Under the pieces are notes generated by a model. That model made no database searches, was not told where the DNA came from, and saw nothing but the letters and a program-made list of their open reading frames with translations. From IMG/VR virus record IMGVR_UViG_3300032011_002358, positions 1-20,363 of that record: a DNA stretch of 20,363 bases; one strand, written 5' to 3'. Below are positions 15,665 through 20,363 of the stretch, piece by piece (positions within the stretch are counted from its first letter, which is position 1; the number at the start of each line of letters is the position of its first letter). The stretch comes from a virus. Made by a program: the position numbers and the translations under genes.

Positions 15665-16549
15665 TTAATTACTTAATGGTGCTTTAATCGATGAGTGTGA
15701 TTCATAATTTAAAATCTTATAATCAAACTCACCTTCTAATACATTTACATTATCCAATCTAATTGTTGGTAATTTAAATGAATCTCTCTTAATTTGTTCG
15801 TGTGCTTGTTCTAAATGATTTTTGTATAAATGAGTATCACCCAATGAACCGATTAGTTCACCTGGTTTTAAATTAGTTTCTTTACATAGTAAAAGTAATA
15901 ACACCCCATAAGATGCTATGTTAAATGGTAATCCTAAGAAAGTATCAACACTTCTTTGATTCCACATTAGAGATAGTTTACCATCGTTTACATAACATTG
16001 GAATCCATAATGACAAGGAGGAAGTTTCATTAAACTGAGTTCACCTACGTTCCACGCTGATACCATTAATCTTCTACTATTAGGATTCTCTTTTATATTT
16101 TTAATTAATTCTTTGATTTGGTCTTTACCATCCCAATCCTTCCATTGTTTACCATATATGAATCCTAAGTTACCCCAAACTTTACTAAAGTCATCATCTT
16201 CTAATATTCTTTTTTCAAAATCTTTAACATCTTTATAGTAATCATCATCTAATTCCCATTGATGAGTTCTTACATAACTACTATAAGCATCACCTGTCCA
16301 AATATGACAATCGTTCTGTAACAAATATCTTAAATCAGTTCTACCTTTTAAGAACCATTTAAGTTCGGTCATAATTGACTTGATTGCCATTTTCTTTGTT
16401 GTAAGAAGAGGAAACCCTTTACTCATATCGTGTCTGAATTGTTCACCAAAATAAGATAAGGTACCTGTTCCAGTCCTATCTTCTTTTTCTTGTCCATACA
16501 TTATGAGTTTTCTAAGAAACCCCTGATATTGTTTATCTACTGTATTCAT
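15665..16549 (-). CDS. thyA: Thymidylate synthase ThyA
   Basis: ThyA makes dTMP from dUMP with methylene-tetrahydrofolate, supplying thymidine for phage DNA. This 294-aa protein is slightly longer than E. coli ThyA (264), with the extra length before IYGKQW. Present are DRTGTGT (24-30), ELKWFLKG (62-69), IWTGDAY (83-89), GFIYGKQWKDW (129-139), SRRLMVSAWNVGEL (158-171), the catalytic Cys in LPPCH (C179), QRSVDTFLGLPFNIASY (198-214) and GDTHLY. Asn at 210 matches the Asn that selects dUMP (Asp in dCMP hydroxymethylases), and the Trp of IW is kept. Both favour ordinary dTMP synthesis over hydroxymethylation. It follows the SET gene after 1 nt and precedes the cupin by 1 nt. Confidence 0.96.
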   Translation of the reverse strand: MNTVDKQYQGFLRKLIMYGQEKEDRTGTGTLSYFGEQFRHDMSKGFPLLTTKKMAIKSIMTELKWFLKGRTDLRYLLQNDCHIWTGDAYSSYVRTHQWELDDDYYKDVKDFEKRILEDDDFSKVWGNLGFIYGKQWKDWDGKDQIKELIKNIKENPNSRRLMVSAWNVGELSLMKLPPCHYGFQCYVNDGKLSLMWNQRSVDTFLGLPFNIASYGVLLLLLCKETNLKPGELIGSLGDTHLYKNHLEQAHEQIKRDSFKLPTIRLDNVNVLEGEFDYKILNYESHSSIKAPLSN

Positions 16550-16550
16550 A

Positions 16551-16877
16551 TTATGCTGTCATTCCATCATAGGATTCGAACCTATAATATACTGTTAATT
16601 CATCTCCTGCCTTTATTGGTCTTACAGAGTGTAATGTTCTTTCTTCGGTATCGGTACTAATGTAGCAATTAGGATTTTCGCTATGATTTATAAATCCACC
16701 TAATGGAGTTCGTACCCACTCTCTTCTATTAGTTGAAACTGCAAATACATGCGTTTCACCAAATATTTCTCCAGCAGAAAAATCTCTTTGTGCATATAAT
16801 CCTAACCCTTCAATTGAACTTTCCATTATTGATAACCCATCGGGTAATGGTCTGTATGTATCTTCAAATTGCTTCAT
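16551..16877 (-). CDS. SET-domain protein (putative protein lysine methyltransferase)
   Basis: This is a 108-aa, nearly minimal SET domain. Motifs in order are SIEGLGLYAQRDFSAGEIFGE (residues 21-41, SAM-site GLG with the alternating strand), RTPLGGFINHSENPNCYIS (56-74, the NHS-NPNC motif that builds the pseudoknot and SAM pocket) and PIKAGDELTVYYRF (87-100, the closing Y). SET enzymes methylate lysines in proteins; eukaryotic histones are best known, and bacterial and phage members exist with unclear targets. No pre-SET or post-SET cysteines are present. The start overlaps the 74-aa membrane protein gene by 4 nt (ATGA) and thyA follows 1 nt downstream. The target could be a host ribosomal or nucleoid protein, or the phage's own protein, which is not decidable here. 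Confidence 0.88.
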   Translation of the reverse strand: MKQFEDTYRPLPDGLSIMESSIEGLGLYAQRDFSAGEIFGETHVFAVSTNRREWVRTPLGGFINHSENPNCYISTDTEERTLHSVRPIKAGDELTVYYRFESYDGMTA

Positions 16878-17098
16878 ACAGTTAATAGTCCATAAACGAT
16901 TATACTAAGTATAGTAAAAAATAATGCAACTGTTGCATAAAATCCAACCTTTGCATTATTTTCATATTGTTTTTTACTTCTACCTTGCCTAAATTCTATA
17001 TCTTCTTTTGTCATTTTTCTTAAATATTCTTTACCTTCGTTATAATAGTGGTTCTCTCCTGAAATCTTATCCATCCAATGCCATTCTTTTTTATTCAT
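16874..17098 (-). CDS. Small one-TM membrane protein next to the SET gene
   Basis: This is a 74-aa protein. Residues 1-50 are strongly charged, with W, Y and K clusters (EWHWMDKISG, QGRSKKQYENNAK), and residues ~53-73 are a hydrophobic helix (FYATVALFFTILSIIVYGLL), giving a C-terminal anchor with the charged part inside the cell by the positive-inside rule. It overlaps uvsE by 8 nt and the SET gene by 4 nt, so all three are translationally linked. I do not know the family. It may tether a partner to the membrane, the SET protein being the obvious candidate from coupling, though this is inference. Confidence 0.7.
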   Translation of the reverse strand: MNKKEWHWMDKISGENHYYNEGKEYLRKMTKEDIEFRQGRSKKQYENNAKVGFYATVALFFTILSIIVYGLLTV

Positions 17099-18038
17099 AG
17101 CTTGCTGTATTTAATAGTCCACTATACTCACATTTATTTGAATTAATAAATGGTAATATAGATAATTCTTTTGCTTTAGCTTCTACCATAATATCAACAT
17201 CATTACCATATGTATTGGGTATTGAGTTAATATAATCGGAGTGAGCTTGTGGTTTTAGTTTCTCATTACCCTCATGCAACATTTTTGATTCTGAATAATG
17301 TACAATTGGTGTAATACCTTTTGGCCAAGTTGATAGTGCAAGTTCTAATGCTTCTTGCTCTGATAAATCACCTGTACAGAATTTGTGGTGATGATAATCA
17401 AATACAATAGGAATACCAATACGTTCATGTATATACATCAAATCTTTTACTGAGTACATAGATGCTTTATCATCATTCTCTACAGTCAAACGAGTCTGAA
17501 CTGATTCAGGCAACCTCTCAAAGTTTTTACAGAATCTATCCATAGCAGAAATCTTATCACCATACACACCATTACAATGTATATTGATTTTGTTATAAGG
17601 AGTTCTACTTAATCCTAACATATCAAATATCTCACCATGTATTCGTAAGTCAGTAATTGTATTTTCTACTACATGCTCACGCGGAGATACTAATACATTG
17701 AACGGACCTGGATGTGAAGTTAAACGTAATCCATTTTGTTTAGCGTAATTACCAGCACCAGCTAATAAAGTTTTGATGCGTGCATATTGTGGTAAATCTT
17801 TGAAGTTGTATTCAGATGCCCAAGGGAAAAATTCAGAAGATAATCTAAAACATTTGATTCCGTTCTGTACATTCCATTTAAGTATCTTACTCAAATCAGC
17901 CGCATTTAACATACCTAATTCACCAGCATAATTCAAACCTTTCTCATTGAAGGTTTTTTTAATCATACTACGATTTGTTGTTACTTTTGGTTTTTGACCT
18001 GATAAGGTCATATTAATACAAGCGTATCCTAAATTCAT
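17091..18038 (-). CDS. uvsE: UV damage endonuclease UvsE/UVDE
   Basis: This TIM-barrel endonuclease cuts 5' of pyrimidine dimers and 6-4 photoproducts. It is the full family length (315 aa). Conserved pieces are NLGYACIN at the N-terminus, FRLSSEFFPW (64-73), SHPGPFNVL (H109), INIHCNGVYGDK (H154), LTVENDDKA (E187), VFDYHHHKFC (D214, H217), IVHYSES (H247), AHSDY (H266) and VEAKAKEL (E286). These match the eight metal ligands known in UVDE structures. The start at 18038 is preceded by a 61-nt gap with a Bacteroidota-like promoter. A phage enzyme of this type replaces the T4 DenV repair glycosylase, useful for sunlit water. It overlaps the next gene by 8 nt. Confidence 0.93.
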   Translation of the reverse strand: MNLGYACINMTLSGQKPKVTTNRSMIKKTFNEKGLNYAGELGMLNAADLSKILKWNVQNGIKCFRLSSEFFPWASEYNFKDLPQYARIKTLLAGAGNYAKQNGLRLTSHPGPFNVLVSPREHVVENTITDLRIHGEIFDMLGLSRTPYNKINIHCNGVYGDKISAMDRFCKNFERLPESVQTRLTVENDDKASMYSVKDLMYIHERIGIPIVFDYHHHKFCTGDLSEQEALELALSTWPKGITPIVHYSESKMLHEGNEKLKPQAHSDYINSIPNTYGNDVDIMVEAKAKELSILPFINSNKCEYSGLLNTASYE

Positions 18039-18056
18039 AATTTGTTATTTGATACT

Positions 18057-18087
18057 CAAATATACGAAAATAATATTAAATATCCAA
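18057..18087 (-). promoter_or_regulatory. Bacteroidota-like promoter upstream of uvsE
   Basis: The coding strand has TTG (18087-18085), a 20-nt spacer, then TATATTTG (18064-18057), matching the -7 element TAnnTTTG and the known spacing of Bacteroidota housekeeping promoters. The site lies 18 nt before the uvsE ATG, in the only gap of this region. AT-richness weakens the argument. Confidence 0.4.
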
Positions 18088-18099
18088 GGAAATATTGAA

Positions 18100-19224
18100 T
18101 TATTTTTTATTTTTAATATTTTTAATCCAATACTGAACTGCTTTGGGGTCATTTTGCCAAAGTTTTTTTACTTTCCAATCGAAGTTTTGGTGTTCATAAT
18201 ATGGTTTTCCTTGAAAGTTTGAATGTTCTTCTGCTGCTCTGATAAGAGGAGTTCCCATATTATTTAAAGATTTTTCTATTTCCTCTTTAGAAAGTTTAAT
18301 CTTTTTTTTTTCAGGTGGTTTTACACCCCTTGCTTCATCTGGCAGTTTGGTTGGTTCTTCTAAGAGTTCTTCTTTTTCAGGTTCTTCATCATATAACTCT
18401 CTCTTACGGATTACTTTCTTTTTATCTACAATACCCCTATCAACTTGTAAAGCATTGTTAAAAGCAATTACAAGCGCTACTGCTAATGGGTCGAATACAA
18501 AGATAATAATTAAGATAAACCAATTAATAATAACATCCATAGGTCTATCTAATAATCCACTAAGATATTCTAAAGGACCTAATTCAGATGATACACCTTC
18601 CATAGATTCTAAATCTAATATCTTTAACTGAATAGATTGTAATGAATCCGATGCTACTTCTCTTTTCGCTTGAACACCTTTACGATTTTCTTCTTCAACT
18701 TCGATACGTTTAGCTGCCATCCTAAGTTCGGAAGTAGAGATGGTTGTTCTAACGCCCCCAACCACCGAGGTGTCTCGTACTTGGATTGATTGAGATTTCG
18801 CATTAGAAAGAGTACTAATGTTACCACTAATTCTTTTAAGTTCTTCATCATACCTTGCTACATCATCACCCCAAAATTGTTCTTTTTGTTGTAAGAATGC
18901 TAATTGTTTTTCCTTTATACTATATTGATTAAATGTATCTTGAAAAGCCGATGTTAGGAATCCATAGATACCCAATGAAGTTATAAGGATTAAAATAAGA
19001 ACCGCAATACTTAGATAGATTCTAAATGATTTGTTTATCTTTTGCCAATAGTTGTAAAGATAACCAGCGGTAATTAGTTTTGCTAGCTCTAATGAACTTG
19101 CCATTATTATTACAGAGAATGCAGCTCCAGCAAATAGTTTACTTAAACCACTAACTGAAAAGAATGCAGCATTGAATGCTACAAATAATGCTGATACTCC
19201 TAATAAAAATGTTCTGAATTTCAT
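18100..19224 (-). CDS. Four-TM membrane protein with periplasmic coiled coil
   Basis: This is a 374-aa protein of unknown function. TM helices lie at about 5-22, 32-54, 69-90 and 232-255. Between TM3 and TM4 is a ~135-residue helical stretch with heptads (KEKQLAFLQQKEQFW, DEELKRISGN, LRMAAKRIEVEEENRK). The tail (~265-374) is strongly charged, with Glu/Lys/Pro repeats, and likely cytoplasmic. Three TM helices, a coiled coil and a fourth TM with FDPLAVALVIAFN form a layout I associate, with low confidence, with DUF4407-like proteins. Phage roles could be membrane remodelling, lysis control or exclusion. It starts 5 nt after the stop of the 59-aa gene. Confidence 0.78.
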   Translation of the reverse strand: MKFRTFLLGVSALFVAFNAAFFSVSGLSKLFAGAAFSVIIMASSLELAKLITAGYLYNYWQKINKSFRIYLSIAVLILILITSLGIYGFLTSAFQDTFNQYSIKEKQLAFLQQKEQFWGDDVARYDEELKRISGNISTLSNAKSQSIQVRDTSVVGGVRTTISTSELRMAAKRIEVEEENRKGVQAKREVASDSLQSIQLKILDLESMEGVSSELGPLEYLSGLLDRPMDVIINWFILIIIFVFDPLAVALVIAFNNALQVDRGIVDKKKVIRKRELYDEEPEKEELLEEPTKLPDEARGVKPPEKKKIKLSKEEIEKSLNNMGTPLIRAAEEHSNFQGKPYYEHQNFDWKVKKLWQNDPKAVQYWIKNIKNKK

Positions 19225-19229
19225 ATCTC

Positions 19230-19409
19230 TTACGAGATGTCAACCATTTCTTTGACATCTTCTTGCAATTTTTCAATTTCTTGCAATAACCTAATAGCCA
19301 TGTTTGGGTCAACTTGCTGTTCACCTTTAACTCCTTTACTGAGTAAAGATGCACGAGAACGAATACCTTCTAGTAATCCGTAAACCTTCGTTTTATAAAT
19401 ATCTTTCAT
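19230..19409 (-). CDS. 59-aa helical protein
   Basis: This is a small gene, ATG at 19409 and TAA at 19230-19232. The protein begins MKDIYKTKVYGLLEGIRSRA and ends QEDVKEMVDIS, and is predicted as two helices: residues 5-25 and 35-58, joined by a Gly/Lys loop. The frame is supported by position: it fills the gap between the ATATTTATA box (24 nt upstream) and the membrane protein start, 5 nt downstream. The leader is A-rich (GTAAAAAAT before the ATG). The function is unknown. It may be part of the same transcript as the membrane protein. Confidence 0.7.
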   Translation of the reverse strand: MKDIYKTKVYGLLEGIRSRASLLSKGVKGEQQVDPNMAIRLLQEIEKLQEDVKEMVDIS

Positions 19410-19432
19410 ATTTTTTACGTTTTATTGTGTTT

Positions 19433-19442
19433 ATATAAATAT
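19433..19442 (-). promoter_or_regulatory. Putative promoter box upstream of the 59-aa gene
   Basis: The coding strand reads AATATTTATATAA, 24 nt before the ATG at 19409 and just after the hsp20 terminator, so transcription must restart here. It shares ATATTTATA with the boxes at 6657 and 8931. Confidence 0.4.
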
Positions 19443-19450
19443 TAGAATAT

Positions 19451-19478
19451 AAAAAAAGGGGAATTTCCTTCCCCCTTT
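19451..19478 (-). terminator. Intrinsic terminator after hsp20
   Basis: On the minus strand AAAGGGG, a bulged G, AA, loop GGAAA, then TTCCCCTTT forms a stem of about 9 bp, and the T-run continues to seven residues. It lies ~20 nt after the stop of hsp20 (19498), giving that gene its own end. Confidence 0.88.
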
Positions 19479-19497
19479 CTTACAAGATTAAATGTGA

Positions 19498-19869
19498 TTA
19501 ATAAGATATTTTTAAAGTTTTTCCTTTCTTACTTTCTTTCTTATCAATCAGGAGAGTTAGTAAACCATTTTCAAAACTAGCAGATGATTTCGTACCATCA
19601 TAGTTTTTCCCAACAGTCAGGGTTAAATCAATATCCTCAACAAATTTAGAAGTACTTTTACTTTCAGATTTGATGTGAACATTTTCTTCTGTAACATTTA
19701 CTGTCATATCTTTTGGATTATGCCCAGTAGTATTAATTGTAACTTTTTGTTTGCCATTTTCCAAAACTTCTACATCAAATTGATTGTGTGTTTTGGTAAT
19801 TGGTCTGAATGTATCATTAATGATATCATCAAAAATTGAATTTGAATAAGTGTTAAATAGTAATGCCAT
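19498..19869 (-). CDS. Small heat shock protein Hsp20
   Basis: sHSPs bind partly unfolded proteins and prevent aggregation without ATP. This 123-aa protein has a short N-terminal arm (LLFNTYSNSIFDD), then the alpha-crystallin domain: FDVEVLENGKQKVTINTTGHNPKDMTVNVTEENVHIKSES (residues ~30-69), a middle loop, and ASFENGLLTLLIDKKES (98-114), the G-x-L motif strand of the family. The last residues LKISY stand where the IxI/V anchoring motif usually sits, and LKI is a near match. The start is preceded by A/T-rich DNA without a clear SD. Hsp20 occurs in T4-like cyanophages and relatives, where a role in virion assembly or host stress is suspected. It is monocistronic by its terminator. Confidence 0.92.
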   Translation of the reverse strand: MALLFNTYSNSIFDDIINDTFRPITKTHNQFDVEVLENGKQKVTINTTGHNPKDMTVNVTEENVHIKSESKSTSKFVEDIDLTLTVGKNYDGTKSSASFENGLLTLLIDKKESKKGKTLKISY

Positions 19870-19945
19870 AATTTTTTTAATTTGAATTTTAATAATATAC
19901 TTTCTATAGTACCAAATCTATACCAATGGTGTATTCACTATCATC

Positions 19946-19993
19946 ACCTGACAAATTGTCAGGTTTTATTAGAAATTGTCTGACATTTTGTCA
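19946..19993. promoter_or_regulatory. Two TGACA-N3-TGTCA palindromes, 32 bp apart
   Basis: The first palindrome is ACCTGACAA-A-TTGTCAGGT (19946-19964, 9-bp arms), which lies just after the HD-gene stop. The second is TGACA-TTT-TGTCA (19981-19993), inside its last codons. The TGACA half-sites start at 19949 and 19981, about three helical turns apart. They lie ~80-125 bp upstream of the hsp20 start. They could form a dimer-operator pair, or the first could be a hairpin between the genes; on the minus strand no T-run follows it. The role is inferred. Confidence 0.4.
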
Positions 19994-20363
19994 TACATTC
20001 CATTTTTAGTTCTGTATTCTGAGTTCTCTTGTCTAGTACTCATACAATCAGCCCAGTGAATTATATATGGTAAATCCGTTTTGAGTTGGAAATCTTCATT
20101 ATAAGATATCCAATATTTTTTAGTAGCTTCGTTATACAATCCATCAGCCATCATAATACCCAATTGTTCTTTTTGAGTATAAGTGATTCCATATTTGTTT
20201 AATAACCAAAATGCTCTATCGGTTACATCAAAATATTGTAACTTTGGATTATGTGTAAAGTATTCTTTTTTATTCTTCTGATGCCACTCTGATGTTTGTG
20301 GTACATAGTAAGGTTCTACACCATCACCTAGCTTACCTAAGTCGTGGTGAAATGCAGCAAAGA
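19969..20363 (-). CDS. HD-domain metal-dependent phosphohydrolase (N-terminus outside window)
   Basis: The frame is open from the TAA at 19969-19971 to the right edge: 131 codons, 5' end outside. The visible part begins FAAFHHDLGKLGDG, which is the HD signature (HD then LGK), and later contains LGIMMADGLYN and IIHWADCMSTRQE; the Asp of WAD is the second metal position expected of HD proteins. The family hydrolyses phosphate esters of nucleotides or cyclic dinucleotides; phage members act in nucleotide metabolism or signalling. An internal TTG at 20163 could be mistaken for the start, but the HD motif upstream of it shows the gene continues. The substrate is unknown. Confidence 0.85.
   Translation of the reverse strand, partial: FAAFHHDLGKLGDGVEPYYVPQTSEWHQKNKKEYFTHNPKLQYFDVTDRAFWLLNKYGITYTQKEQLGIMMADGLYNEATKKYWISYNEDFQLKTDLPYIIHWADCMSTRQENSEYRTKNGMYDKMSDNF

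Noticed and set aside
18654-19354. Two frames (65 and 67 codons, minus strand) overlapping the membrane protein gene
   Set aside because: Both are out-of-frame shadows of the 374-aa gene and the 59-aa gene; their composition is Lys-rich without structure.
1-20363. tRNA genes, CRISPR arrays and insertion sequences
   Set aside because: No cloverleaf-like sequence with a CCA end, no regularly spaced direct repeats and no transposase motif were seen on reading both strands.

Overview
The window is a stretch of an AT-rich genome of a T4-like myovirus (contractile-tailed phage). The assignment rests on a run of recognisable T4-type genes: baseplate wedge proteins gp6 and gp25, a gp5-like central spike/hub protein and the late sigma factor gp55. 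These sit next to auxiliary genes typical of marine and aquatic T4-like phages (peptide deformylase, Hsp20, UV endonuclease, carbamoyltransferase). All supported genes lie on the minus strand, so the biological reading order is right to left. Packing is tight: most junctions are ATGA or TAATG overlaps or gaps of 1-15 nt, and no gap exceeds about 150 bases. The host cannot be fixed from this window. One promoter-like site upstream of uvsE fits the Bacteroidota pattern (TTG - 20 nt - TAnnTTTG), and many starts have A-rich leaders instead of a Shine-Dalgarno (SD) sequence. Two genes do have strong AGGAG sites. A Bacteroidota host is therefore a hypothesis only.

Right part in reading order (about 20363 to 12750), metabolic and host-interaction genes: an HD-domain hydrolase (5' end outside the window); a possible regulatory region with two TGACA-N3-TGTCA palindromes; Hsp20 with its own terminator; a 59-aa protein; a four-TM/coiled-coil membrane protein; UV damage endonuclease UvsE; a one-TM protein overlapping a SET-domain protein; thymidylate synthase; then a translationally coupled trio (RmlC-like cupin, cytidylyltransferase-like nucleotidyltransferase, class I methyltransferase). 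Then come a small conserved-looking protein, peptide deformylase and two small proteins of unknown function.

Middle part (about 12670 to 9000), lysis and late control: a secreted lysozyme-fold muralytic enzyme with a strong SD; a short membrane-anchored coiled-coil protein; the late sigma factor gp55; a NodU/CmcH-type carbamoyltransferase overlapping the 3' end of gp55; and a 78-aa two-TM protein with a strong SD and a textbook terminator.

Left part (about 8910 to 1), tail/baseplate assembly: a helical 142-aa protein, the gp5-like spike, a proline-rich 188-aa protein, a 176-aa coiled-coil protein, gp25, gp6, and three probable virion proteins, the last cut by the window edge.

Three intergenic gaps carry the same coding-strand box, ATATTTATA, 22-25 nt before the start codon. 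Two of them lead the baseplate operons. It may be this phage's version of a gp55-dependent late promoter. The other main points of interest are the SET-domain gene, the sugar-chemistry trio together with the carbamoyltransferase, and the palindromes upstream of hsp20.
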